From Methanomassiliicoccus sp. (GTDB taxonomy: Archaea; Thermoplasmatota; Thermoplasmata; Methanomassiliicoccales; Methanomassiliicoccaceae): DNA of 64,000 nucleotides. How positions within the stretch are numbered: the stretch's first letter is position 1; each line of letters starts with the position of its first letter. The translations under genes were made by a program, and so were the position numbers. The notes below the pieces were generated by a model. The model made no database searches, had not been told where the DNA came from, and saw only the letters and a list, made by a program, of their open reading frames with translations. Positions 35,899 to 43,924 of this stretch are shown here, piece by piece. The stretch spans positions 62,001-126,000 of the forward strand of contig JAAYAX010000005.1 in the NCBI GenBank assembly GCA_012719175.1, written 5' to 3'.

Positions 35899-36404
35899 TC
35901 CCGACCCACCACCCTAGGCACAGGGGCGGAGAGCATGGGCGGCAACCTTCTCTCACCGTTGTTGAAATACTCCGCTGCCGCCGTGCAGCTGTCCGTTCCG
36001 AACGGGCTGCTGGGATTGGGGGTGGTGACCAGGGACTCCACTCCCTTTATGAACGAGATCATGGTGGAGTTGAAGCTCCAATCCTCCAGCAGCTTGGTGC
36101 AGACGTAGCCACCATCCTCGGGCATCATGATGTTGGGGTGGAATATCGGCGTCAGCCAGGCGATGTGCGGCTTGACGAACGGATAATCCCTGCCGATGCT
36201 GATGCGCAGGCGGTGGCTGTACCTCTGAACGACACGATCCCCCTCGACGCAGGGTCCGGGAACCTTCAGCAGCTCCACCTCTATATCGATGGGGAAGATG
36301 ACCTCTCTGGAGCTGCGGAGATCGGGGGAGGAGGTGATGTACCTCGCGCACGCCCTGATCTCGTTCCGCAACCTTGCCAGCAGGATGTCAGAGGGGAGGG
36401 CCAC
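35895..36404 (-). CDS. E2-like ubiquitin-conjugating enzyme
   Basis: A 169-residue UBC-fold protein. Seen from the GTG start: an N-terminal helix (residues 5-22), YPFVKP at 74-79, LTPIFHPN with the HPN triad at 89-91, the active-site Cys102 in GGYVCTKLL, then EDWS and a PNPSSPF loop. All are placed as in eukaryotic E2s. It would accept the Ubl from the E1 as a thioester and pass it to lysines. I prefer GTG 36404, which overlaps the Ubl stop and follows GAGGGCGG, over ATG 36446, which would add 14 residues inside the Ubl gene. Downstream JAMM gene overlaps by 4 bases. Confidence 0.93.
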   Translation of the reverse strand: MALPSDILLARLRNEIRACARYITSSPDLRSSREVIFPIDIEVELLKVPGPCVEGDRVVQRYSHRLRISIGRDYPFVKPHIAWLTPIFHPNIMMPEDGGYVCTKLLEDWSFNSTMISFIKGVESLVTTPNPSSPFGTDSCTAAAEYFNNGERRLPPMLSAPVPRVVGRE

Positions 36405-36645
36405 TGTATCCGCCCTCGGGGTCAGGGATGAGCTCCAGTTCATCATTGTTCTGGATGCCTGCTTCCGACACCGTCTGTTGGCCCCTTAGAAGCTTCTTAC
36501 CTCTCCGGATGACGTAGGCCCCAGCATCCTTTTCCCAATATCCTGCGGCCCCTTCTATGATCTCCTCCACGGTATTCTCCTGTTCTAGCTCCATGTCTAC
36601 CGTCGACCCGCTCTCTGCGTTCCTTACTTTCACCCTGAAGGGCAT
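36388..36645 (-). CDS. Ubiquitin-like modifier precursor with Gly-Gly and C-terminal tail
   Basis: An 85-residue beta-grasp protein. Features of the fold: TVDMELEQENTVEEII (first hairpin and helix start), YVIRRGKKL (third strand), TVSEAGIQNNDELELIP (last turn and strand). The end is PDPEGG followed by YSGPPL. Gly78-Gly79 are thus masked by six residues and need trimming before activation, like ubiquitin, SUMO and the Caldiarchaeum ubiquitin. The start is ATG 36645: a TATA-like box lies about 30 bases upstream, giving a leaderless message, while the ATG at 36681 lies inside the promoter. It is followed by E2 and JAMM genes and preceded by the E1. Confidence 0.9.
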   Translation of the reverse strand: MPFRVKVRNAESGSTVDMELEQENTVEEIIEGAAGYWEKDAGAYVIRRGKKLLRGQQTVSEAGIQNNDELELIPDPEGGYSGPPL

Positions 36646-36660
36646 ATTATTCAACCAATT

Positions 36661-36680
36661 GTATAAAATTAGTTTATACA
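36661..36680 (-). promoter_or_regulatory. TATA-box promoter for the Ubl-E2-JAMM genes
   Basis: The minus strand reads TGTATAAAC at 36672-36680 and TTTTATAC at 36661-36668, in an otherwise GC-rich region. The first lies about 31 bases before the Ubl ATG, so transcription could start at the start codon. The three downstream genes may be expressed apart from the E1. Confidence 0.5.
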
Positions 36681-36715
36681 CATAAAACTGACTGTTCTAT
36701 GTAGTCTATTTGATA

Positions 36716-37510
36716 TTATTCATGACCCATATGATGGAGCGGACAGAGGGGGTCGAAGGACGCCTCCAATACTTCCCAGGTGTTATGTAACCCATTGAGA
36801 TGAAGGACGTTCCTGATGATCGAATCATCTCGACCGCTCACGATCTTGAGAGCCTCACGCACCTGTACCGCCGCCACCATGGCCGTGGTTGTGATCTCCG
36901 CTGCCATCTTTGGCTGGAAGTAGGTCATCTCTGTTCCAGTGCATGAGTTCCTTCGCTCTAATATCCTGTAGTGGCTGCGGTTGAGGCCGCACTGCAGGCA
37001 GGGAGTGGACGGGGGAAGTATGACCTGCACCCTGCCCGCATGTCCGTTGGTGCCACCATCGATGTACGGCATCATGTTGAAATACGAGAAGGAGTTGACA
37101 TGTAGGCGCGCAGCCACATTATCCAGGCACCCTAGAACTATGCTATGCTCACCCCATGAATCTTCGGGAAGGTCCTCCACCTTTCCCACCACGGGATCGA
37201 TATCCACGCTAGGATCCAGCTCCCGAACCCTCTCGGCGACCACCTCTGCTTTGGGCCTCCTTGCCTCGCTGTCACCTTCTCTGAAGAAGATGCAGCGGTT
37301 GAGGTTGGAACGCACCACATGGTCCATGTCCACCAAGGTTATCTTGCGGGCGCCGGACAGAATCAGGTCCTTTACCACCTCGTTGCCCAAGGCCCCAGCG
37401 CCGACCACCAGAAAACTGGAGGACCGCAACTTCTCCATGTCCATCCACTTGATGCGCCGGGAACGATCCCAGCGGTCCTCGTCCCCCTCTCTGGCCCGTA
37501 TCACCGTCAT
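36716..37510 (-). CDS. E1-like ThiF-family activating enzyme
   Basis: A 264-residue adenylation enzyme. Seen: the nucleotide loop GAGALG (37-42); DMDHVVRSNLNR (61-72) with the conserved Asp, Asn and Arg; RPKAE with Lys88 region; GCLDN (127-131); DGG; CLQC (171-174) paired with CPLHH (256-260) as a zinc site; and NSCTGTE with Cys190 at the place of the catalytic Cys of eukaryotic Uba3-type E1s. The SNLNR wording is closer to eukaryotic E1 than to MoeB/ThiF. It would adenylate the Ubl Gly and carry it on Cys190 to the E2. It lacks the ubiquitin-fold domain, as single-domain prokaryotic E1s do. An AGGA site precedes the ATG; the Ubl gene starts 70 bases downstream. Confidence 0.92.
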   Translation of the reverse strand: MTVIRAREGDEDRWDRSRRIKWMDMEKLRSSSFLVVGAGALGNEVVKDLILSGARKITLVDMDHVVRSNLNRCIFFREGDSEARRPKAEVVAERVRELDPSVDIDPVVGKVEDLPEDSWGEHSIVLGCLDNVAARLHVNSFSYFNMMPYIDGGTNGHAGRVQVILPPSTPCLQCGLNRSHYRILERRNSCTGTEMTYFQPKMAAEITTTAMVAAVQVREALKIVSGRDDSIIRNVLHLNGLHNTWEVLEASFDPLCPLHHMGHE

Positions 37511-37706
37511 CCCGGTTCCTGAGTAATAATATAATATATATAGTAATAATTATATAGTATTGTTTATCAATAATGATTGGGGGCTAAGTAGCTATAAAGA
37601 CACCTCAGCGAATACTAATGTAAATAGCACTAGGGCTGACCGTAAGGAACGAACGCTCCCCAAATAAGATTAAAAAGCAGTCGCAAGGGCAAGGGAAAAA
37701 TTGACG
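37511..37706. promoter_or_regulatory. AT-rich divergent promoter region
   Basis: A run of TA-rich sequence (37525-37570, including ATATATA and AATTATATAG) lies between the E1 gene and the response regulator. It offers TATA boxes in both directions. No gene is seen. Confidence 0.5.
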
Positions 37707-38144
37707 ATGGACGATCCAGTTAGGCTGACGGCAAGGATACTGGTCATGGACGACGAGGAGAGCATCCTAGACGTGACCAGCGAGATCCTCCGCGTGTTCG
37801 GTTATGAAGTAGGGGTAGCTACCTCGGGAGAGATGGCCCTAAAGATGTACCAGGAGGCCATGGATGAGGGGAACCGCTACGACATTGTCATCATGGACCT
37901 GACCGTTCCCATGGGGATGGGAGGGGGCGAGGCCATAATAGAGCTTCTGAAGATCGATCCTCAGGCCAAAGCCATCGTCTCTACCGGCCTCGTGGATGAG
38001 CCCTTGGTCAAGAACTTCCGATCCTACGGCTTCGTGGGCATACTGCCCAAACCCTACCGCATGCAGGACCTGGAGAAGGTCGTCCGTGCCGCCCTGAGCG
38101 AGCCCAAGGAAAGAAGGGACACTACCGTCCCCAGAACAGAATAG
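37707..38144 (+). CDS. Stand-alone response regulator (receiver domain only)
   Basis: A CheY-like receiver of about 145 residues with no output domain. Seen: the acidic pair in VMDDEES (about residue 16), phosphoacceptor Asp in IVIMDLTVP (about 64), the conserved Ser-Thr in AIVSTG (about 93) and Lys in LPKPY (about 114). It probably works as a phosphorelay intermediate or by protein contacts. No histidine kinase is adjacent. ATG 37707 is preferred; TTG 37701 is in frame. Confidence 0.88.
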   Translation: MDDPVRLTARILVMDDEESILDVTSEILRVFGYEVGVATSGEMALKMYQEAMDEGNRYDIVIMDLTVPMGMGGGEAIIELLKIDPQAKAIVSTGLVDEPLVKNFRSYGFVGILPKPYRMQDLEKVVRAALSEPKERRDTTVPRTE

Positions 38145-38184
38145 GTTGATATATTCCCTGACCGCTTTGCCGGACGAGTTAGCA

Positions 38185-39312
38185 ATGAACGAGGACTTCA
38201 AGGTGACGCCCTGGGAGGTTAGCGGTGAGATCGACTACGACCTTCTGGTGGAGAAGTTTGGTACCAAGAAGATCGATGCGGACCTCATCGACCGCCTGTC
38301 CCAATACGCAGAGCCGCACCCTCTGCTGAAAAGGGGCGTGGTGTACTCCCACCGGGACATGGAATGGATCCTGGACCGCTACGAAGCAGGAGAGCCTTTC
38401 TATCTATACACCGGCCGGGGACCTTCCGGTAACACTCACCTCGGTCACCTCATGCCATGGATATTCACCAAATACCTGCAGGACACCTTCAAAGTGCCCC
38501 TGTACTTCCAGCTCACTGACGACGAGAAATACCTCTTCAACGACAATCTCGAACTCCAGGACACCCGCGACATGGCCTACCAGAACCTCCTTGACGTCAT
38601 CGCCCTGGGCTTCGAGCCTGAGCTGACCAGAATATTCATTGACACCGAGTTCATCCACTCCCTCTATCCGCTGGCGCTGAGAGTGGCCAAGCGCATCACC
38701 TTCTCCACCGCACGGGCGGTCTTCGGCTTCGACAATTCCAACAATATTGGGAGCATATTCTATACCAGCATTCAGTCCGCGCCCGCATTCCTGGGCTCTG
38801 TTCTCGCGGGCAAGAACGTCCCCTGCCTCATCCCCTGCGGGATCGACCAGGACCCCCATTTCCGGGTGGCCCGAGACATCGCGCCAACGCTCGGTTACTA
38901 CAAACCAGCGCTTTTGCACAACAAGATGTTCCCCGGCCTGCAGGGCACGGACAAGATGTCCTCCTCCCAGCCCAACAGCACCATATACACCACCGACCCT
39001 CCCAAGCTGGTCCGCAAGAAGATCATGTCCGCTTTCACCGGGGGCGCGGTCTCGGTGGAGGAGCAGCGCAAGAGCGGCGGGAAGCCCGAGGTATGTTCCG
39101 TCTTCAAGTACAAGCTATACTTGTTCGAGAAGGACGACCAGAAGCTCGCCGAGCTCTATGATAAATGCAGGAAGGGGGAGATCCTGTGCGGCGAGTGCAA
39201 GAAGGGCCTTGCGGACGTCATAGTCCCGTTCATCGAAGAGCATCAGCGGAAGCGCGAGGAGGCTAAGGAGCGTGTCGAGGAGTTCATGTTACGGGACTGT
39301 GGGCGAGCTTAG
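38185..39312 (+). CDS. trpS: Tryptophanyl-tRNA synthetase
   Basis: 375 residues, charges tRNA-Trp. Archaeal/eukaryotic type: SGNTHLGHL (HIGH motif) near residue 77, QLTDDEKYLF, GIDQDPHFR in the Trp pocket, and GTDKMSSS (KMSKS) near 256. The C-terminal anticodon-binding domain contains CRKGEILCGECKKG. I chose ATG 38185; the ORF extends to a TTG at 38146, but GATATATT there looks like the TATA box. It overlaps the TrmO gene. Confidence 0.95.
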   Translation: MNEDFKVTPWEVSGEIDYDLLVEKFGTKKIDADLIDRLSQYAEPHPLLKRGVVYSHRDMEWILDRYEAGEPFYLYTGRGPSGNTHLGHLMPWIFTKYLQDTFKVPLYFQLTDDEKYLFNDNLELQDTRDMAYQNLLDVIALGFEPELTRIFIDTEFIHSLYPLALRVAKRITFSTARAVFGFDNSNNIGSIFYTSIQSAPAFLGSVLAGKNVPCLIPCGIDQDPHFRVARDIAPTLGYYKPALLHNKMFPGLQGTDKMSSSQPNSTIYTTDPPKLVRKKIMSAFTGGAVSVEEQRKSGGKPEVCSVFKYKLYLFEKDDQKLAELYDKCRKGEILCGECKKGLADVIVPFIEEHQRKREEAKERVEEFMLRDCGRA

Positions 39313-39691
39313 ACCGATCGGTATCGTTCGGTCTGTGATAGGAAACGTCAGCGAGATAGAGGTCTGCCCAGACCTGGAGGAAGGGCTCTACCGCCTTGAC
39401 GATAACAAGGAGATACTGATACTCTTTTTTTTTGACAGGAGCGAAGGCTTCGACCTCAAGGTACACCCTCGCGGCGATCCCTCCGAACCCCTAGCGGGCG
39501 TCTTCGCCACCCGAAGCCCCCGGCGCCCCAACCAGATAGGTGTCACCTCCGTGCGACTACTGGGGGTAAGCGGCAATATCCTTACCGTCGAGGGTCTGGA
39601 CGCATGGGAGGGGACACCGGTCCTGGACATAAAGCCGGTACGACGCCGGGATGAATTGCACATGGACAGGATCAGAGGAAAGACTAATTAG
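39272..39691 (+). CDS. trmO: TrmO-like tRNA methyltransferase (TsaA/YaeB family)
   Basis: A 139-residue protein of the family that N6-methylates t6A37 in ANN-decoding tRNAs with SAM. Seen: PIGIVRS near the start, FFFDRSEGFDLKVHPRGD in the centre, GVFATRSPRRPNQIG (the family signature) and VLDIKPV near the end. It is shorter than bacterial YaeB and lacks its C-terminal domain, as do most archaeal forms. The GTG at 39272 has GGAGG 9 bases upstream inside trpS; GTG 39299 is an alternative. Overlap with trpS implies co-translation with other tRNA genes. Confidence 0.88.
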   Translation: MSRSSCYGTVGELRPIGIVRSVIGNVSEIEVCPDLEEGLYRLDDNKEILILFFFDRSEGFDLKVHPRGDPSEPLAGVFATRSPRRPNQIGVTSVRLLGVSGNILTVEGLDAWEGTPVLDIKPVRRRDELHMDRIRGKTN

Positions 39692-39716
39692 TCCAGAGTT
39701 TTTCTCGGTCCCTTAT

Positions 39717-41237
39717 ATGAACACCTCGGAGATCCTCGAGGGGCTGTCCGCCAACGAAGCCCGCCTGATGCTGGCACTGAACCGCCTCAACGGCCGCGCC
39801 GATCCGGAGGAGATCTTTAAAGCGGGAAGCTTCGGCCAGCTGGTCGAGGTGATGAACGCGGCATCCTGGTTGCAGTCCAAGGGCGCCTTGCAGATCTCAG
39901 AGGTGGCCAGGAAGGTCTACTCGCTTAAGTCCCGTGAGGCCATAGAGAAGGGGCTGCCGGAGCGCAGAGCGCTGCGGCTTCTGGACCAGAAAGGCGGAGA
40001 GATGGACATGAAGGACCTGTCCATGGCCGTCGGTAAGGAGGAGGTGTCCATCGCCCTGGGGTGGCTGAGGAAGAAGAACCTCGCCGCCATCCGCAAGGAG
40101 GGCGGCAGCACCATCATCACCATCACCGACAACGGGCGTAGCATGCTCGAGCGGGAGATGGACGATGAGCGCACCCTGGCAGCGCTGGCCGAGGGGGAGA
40201 TGCCCGAGGACCGGCTGGACAAGGCCACTATAGCCTCGCTCAAGTCCCGACAGGACCTCGTGGTGGAGCGTTTGCTCATCGACCGTACGTTGGAGATGAC
40301 GGCCTTAGGCAGGGAGCTGGTGGAGATGGGGCTGCAGGTCAAGGAGGAGGTCGCCCAGCTGACCCCGGAGCTCATCCAGACCGGAAAGTGGAGGGATGTC
40401 ACCATACGCAAGTACGATGTACGCTCCTTCGCCCCGGCGATATATCCAGGTAAGAAGCATCCCCTGACCCGGGTCGCCGATGAGATACGCAAGATCTTCG
40501 TGGACATGGGATTCCAGGAGATCGACGAGGAGTACGTGCAGCCTGCCTTCTGGAACATGGACGCCCTGTTCACACCCCAGGACCACCCGGCGAGGGAGCT
40601 GCAGGATACCTTCTACCTCAAGAGGCCTGACCACCTGCAGCTGGAGGACGAGGCGATAATCGACCGCGTATGCGATATGCACGAGTGCGGAGGCGATACT
40701 GGCTCTCTGGGGTGGAGGTACAAGTGGTGCCGCGGGGAGTCGGAACGTGCGTTGCTGCGCACGCACACCACGGTCAACACCATCCGCCACCTGTGGAAGC
40801 ACCCCCAGCCACCGGTCAAGGTGTTCTCCCTGAGCAAGGTGTTCAGGAACGAGTCCATCGATGCCACCCACCTCCCGGAGTTCGGGCAGATCGAAGGCAT
40901 CGTCATGGAGGAGGACGCTTCCTTCGACATGCTGTGCGGCGTCATCAAGGAGTTCTATGGGCGCATGGGCTTCAAGGACATCCGCTTCCGGCCGGGCTAC
41001 TTCCCCTACGTGGAGCCGGGACTGGAGGTGGAGGTGCGCTTCAAGAACAGCTGGATGGAGCTGGGCGGAGCGGGAGTGTTCCGCCCCGAGGTCACCGAAC
41101 CCTTCGGAATTAAGCATCCGGTGCTGGCCTGGGGCCTGGGCTTCGAGAGGCTGGCCATGCTGCGCTGGAACCTCAAGGACCTTCGGGACCTGTACATCAG
41201 TGATGTGGACCTGCTCAGAACGTCCCCGTTAATTTAA
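39717..41237 (+). CDS. pheS: Phenylalanyl-tRNA synthetase alpha subunit
   Basis: 506 residues, the archaeal-length catalytic subunit. The N-terminal 200 residues form winged-helix DNA/tRNA-binding repeats (ALRLLDQKGGEMDM and following). The class II core shows motif 1 near GFQEIDEEYVQPAFWN, motif 2 in KVFRNESIDATHLPEF, and motif 3 in GWGLGFERLAML. I chose ATG 39717 (MNTSEI) over 39651. The beta subunit gene pheT is not adjacent: the next gene is convergent and overlaps the 3' end by 23 bases. Confidence 0.95.
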   Translation: MNTSEILEGLSANEARLMLALNRLNGRADPEEIFKAGSFGQLVEVMNAASWLQSKGALQISEVARKVYSLKSREAIEKGLPERRALRLLDQKGGEMDMKDLSMAVGKEEVSIALGWLRKKNLAAIRKEGGSTIITITDNGRSMLEREMDDERTLAALAEGEMPEDRLDKATIASLKSRQDLVVERLLIDRTLEMTALGRELVEMGLQVKEEVAQLTPELIQTGKWRDVTIRKYDVRSFAPAIYPGKKHPLTRVADEIRKIFVDMGFQEIDEEYVQPAFWNMDALFTPQDHPARELQDTFYLKRPDHLQLEDEAIIDRVCDMHECGGDTGSLGWRYKWCRGESERALLRTHTTVNTIRHLWKHPQPPVKVFSLSKVFRNESIDATHLPEFGQIEGIVMEEDASFDMLCGVIKEFYGRMGFKDIRFRPGYFPYVEPGLEVEVRFKNSWMELGGAGVFRPEVTEPFGIKHPVLAWGLGFERLAMLRWNLKDLRDLYISDVDLLRTSPLI

Positions 41238-42492
41238 GATTGTTGGCCTTCAGGGCGTACTCTAGGGACCTGTCGCGGTTGCCGATGCTGTAGTACATCT
41301 CCGAGATCTTGTTGTATAGCTCGGTCTGCTTGGTGTTCATGGCGTTGCGGCTGAGGGCGAACATGCGGAGGGCCTCGTCGTCCTCCCCCGTCTTCAGGGC
41401 GATGACCCCCAGCAGATAGTATGCCCGTGCCTCTTCCTCGGGCTCCTCGAACCTGCGACTCAACAGCCGCTCCAGGATCTCCCGGGGCTCGTGGTAATCA
41501 CCGTTGCGGATCAGGGACTCCGCGATATGACACTCCAGGGCTGTGTTTATGTGATCATCGTACACCCCACGGGCGCGGATGAAGGCGCGGTAGGCGAGGG
41601 CGTACTCCTTCTTGTCCATGTTCAGGAGCCCCTCGATCATGTATCCGTCGAACCTCTCCGAGGGTATGCTGGACGCCTCCATGCACTTGCAGACGATGAG
41701 GCAGTACTCGTGCTTACCCACTCGGCGCGCGGTCTCCGCCTGCACATAATGGACCAGGCCGCTGTATCCCTTGGTGACATCGCGTATGTTGGACACCGCC
41801 TCCAGCAGGTCCTCGTCCGGTGATATGAGGAGCTCCTTGGCATGATGGAAGACCAGTATCTCCGCGTCCGCGAACCGCTTAGAGCACACCAGGTGGTAAA
41901 GCACCTCCTTGAGATCGTCCCAGTGGAGCCAGTAGTCGACAGCGAAGCTGTGGTAGTCCTTGAGCTTCTCGGGATCGGTGACGCTGACCACATATTCCTT
42001 GAGCTCCAGGGGCAGGTCCACCATCCCCCGCTCGTCCACCGGCAGGAGGGACGTGGCGATGTCCGGAAGTACCTCCCTCCGGAAGGGCTTACGGAACACG
42101 CAGGACATCGCCACCACCGGCTTGAACTTGTCATCGAGGGCGTCCCATAGCTCCGGGCCCTTGCATTTACGGATGTCCTGGAATGGGGTAAGGTCGATGG
42201 CATTGACATCCGCATACTGCATAATCTCCTTGGCCTTCTTCTCTCCCTGAGGGGTTAGGAAGTAGGCCTTCCTCTTGGTCCTCCCTTTCTTGATGTGGGA
42301 CAGGCGCTCTGCGACATCCTTGGAGTCCTTGAGCTTCTTCAGCTCCAGAGCGGCATGGGCGCGGGAGATGCGGAGGGCGGCGGCGATGCCATCCTGGCTT
42401 ATGTCTATAGGTACATCGTACGAATCGTGGTATTTCGTGTACTGCGACAAGTGGAAGATTATCCGTTCACCTACCGTCAACGATGCTGCCAT
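41215..42492 (-). CDS. Winged-helix and TPR-like regulator, copy 1
   Basis: A 425-residue protein. Residues 1-85 form a winged-helix DNA-binding domain (SQDGIAAALRISRAHAALELKKL, then the basic wing KKGRTKRKAYFLT). The remaining part is helical with TPR-like repeats after residue 250 (ALAYRAFIRARG, ARAYYLLGVIALKTGEDDEAL, AMNTKQTELYNKISEM). It probably senses a peptide or protein ligand and controls transcription. It is a tandem paralog of the next upstream gene. Its 3' end overlaps pheS by 23 bases. Confidence 0.7.
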   Translation of the reverse strand: MAASLTVGERIIFHLSQYTKYHDSYDVPIDISQDGIAAALRISRAHAALELKKLKDSKDVAERLSHIKKGRTKRKAYFLTPQGEKKAKEIMQYADVNAIDLTPFQDIRKCKGPELWDALDDKFKPVVAMSCVFRKPFRREVLPDIATSLLPVDERGMVDLPLELKEYVVSVTDPEKLKDYHSFAVDYWLHWDDLKEVLYHLVCSKRFADAEILVFHHAKELLISPDEDLLEAVSNIRDVTKGYSGLVHYVQAETARRVGKHEYCLIVCKCMEASSIPSERFDGYMIEGLLNMDKKEYALAYRAFIRARGVYDDHINTALECHIAESLIRNGDYHEPREILERLLSRRFEEPEEEARAYYLLGVIALKTGEDDEALRMFALSRNAMNTKQTELYNKISEMYYSIGNRDRSLEYALKANNLKLTGTF

Positions 42493-42568
42493 CTATGCTC
42501 CCCTTGCTGAACAGGGAGCTTAATGACCTTGCATTATTTAGTGTTTAACCACGGACCAGCTTTTTCGC

Positions 42569-43849
42569 TCACATGGATACATTGGGGGTGTGCACCTTTT
42601 TTGCGCGCACCGCATATTCCTCGGCCTTCTCGGTCATTCCCATCAGCCCGTAGGCATCGGAGAGGCGAAGGTACAGCTCGCCATTCTCCTTGTTGCGGGC
42701 CGCTCCCCGGCTCTTGCTGAAGCATCGAACCGCCCCCTCGGCATCCCCGCAGCACAGGGATACCGTGCCCAGCTGAAAGAATATCCGCTCCAGCTGTTCC
42801 CCGTCCCCACCCCCCTGGGTCAGCAGCCTTTCCAGCAGCTCCTTGGCCTCAGTATGACGTCCCGCCCGTATGAGGGTATCGGAGAGCTCGCACTGTAGCT
42901 CGATCTCATTCGAGTCCACCATTTCCGCGGCCCGTTTCAGGAGGCCCACAGATCCATCGTGGTCTCCTTTCTCCCTCAGTACCAAGGCCTCTATTATCAT
43001 GCCGTCATGACGTTCTTTGTCAGAAGACGAGCTACAAAGCTCCTTTGCCTTCACTAGCGCCAGCTCATGGTTCCCGGTCCGGCGGGCCACCTCCGCCTGT
43101 GCGTACAGCACCCGGCCGCGATAGCGCTCGTGATCGGTGGATACTGCCATCACTATGTCCAGAAGGTCCCTGTCGGGCATGCCCATGGACGCCGCTCCCT
43201 TGGAGGCCAGGAGCATCTCCGCCTCCCGCTTCCGGCCCGCTTTCATCAAGTGGTACAGTCTTTCACGGTACTGACCGAGAGGCAGCCAATAGTCTGCGGC
43301 CATGGAGTGGTACTGTCTGAGAAGGACCGGGGACACCTGCGTCGGCACGTAGGCACGCAGTTCCCCTGGCATGTCGACCATCCCTTCAGGACTGACGGGC
43401 AGAAGGGACACAGTGGTCTCGGGGAGAGCGTCCCTCCGGAACGGTCTACGGAACACGCAGGCCTGGGCCAGAACCCCCCTCTGCTCATCACTGAGTCCCT
43501 TCCATAGCTCTGGACCCTTGCACTTCTTTAGATCCAGGAACGGTTGGACGTCTATCCCCTCGCTGTCAGCGAACTGGCGGATCTTCCGGGCCCGCTCCTC
43601 CCCCGGGGATGTCAGGAAATATACCTTCCTCTTGGTCTTGCCCTTCTTGATGTGGACCAGCTTTTCCATCACCTCTCCCGTTTCCTTCAGCTTCTTAAGC
43701 TCTATGGCGGCATGGGCGCGGGAGATACGGAGGGCGGCCGCGATCCCGTCCTGGCTGACATCCAGCGGGGCGTCGTAGCTGTCGATGAATCTCGTATACT
43801 GTGCTAATTGCAGGACTATCCTTTCTCCTACGGTCAGGGAGCTGGACAT
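42569..43849 (-). CDS. Winged-helix and TPR-like regulator, copy 2
   Basis: A 426-residue paralog of the downstream protein with the same plan. The N-terminal winged helix (SQDGIAAALRISRAHAAIEL) is nearly identical in the recognition helix. The basic wing KKGKTKRKVYFLT follows, then divergent TPR-like repeats. The nearly conserved DNA-binding domain and divergent sensor suggest a duplication in which both bind related operators but respond to different inputs. Start ATG 43849, preceded by an AT-rich promoter. Confidence 0.7.
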   Translation of the reverse strand: MSSSLTVGERIVLQLAQYTRFIDSYDAPLDVSQDGIAAALRISRAHAAIELKKLKETGEVMEKLVHIKKGKTKRKVYFLTSPGEERARKIRQFADSEGIDVQPFLDLKKCKGPELWKGLSDEQRGVLAQACVFRRPFRRDALPETTVSLLPVSPEGMVDMPGELRAYVPTQVSPVLLRQYHSMAADYWLPLGQYRERLYHLMKAGRKREAEMLLASKGAASMGMPDRDLLDIVMAVSTDHERYRGRVLYAQAEVARRTGNHELALVKAKELCSSSSDKERHDGMIIEALVLREKGDHDGSVGLLKRAAEMVDSNEIELQCELSDTLIRAGRHTEAKELLERLLTQGGGDGEQLERIFFQLGTVSLCCGDAEGAVRCFSKSRGAARNKENGELYLRLSDAYGLMGMTEKAEEYAVRAKKVHTPNVSM

Positions 43850-43924
43850 GTAGGGTCGATAATTATTGGTATGTAAATATTTTATTACGTTATTTGTATA
43901 TTACGTTAAAAATGTATGTTCATT

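Noticed and set aside
36405-36446. E2 start at the upstream ATG pair
   Set aside because: It would lie inside the Ubl coding sequence with no ribosome binding site. GTG 36404 follows GAGGGCGG and sits at the Ubl stop. The longer form cannot be fully excluded.
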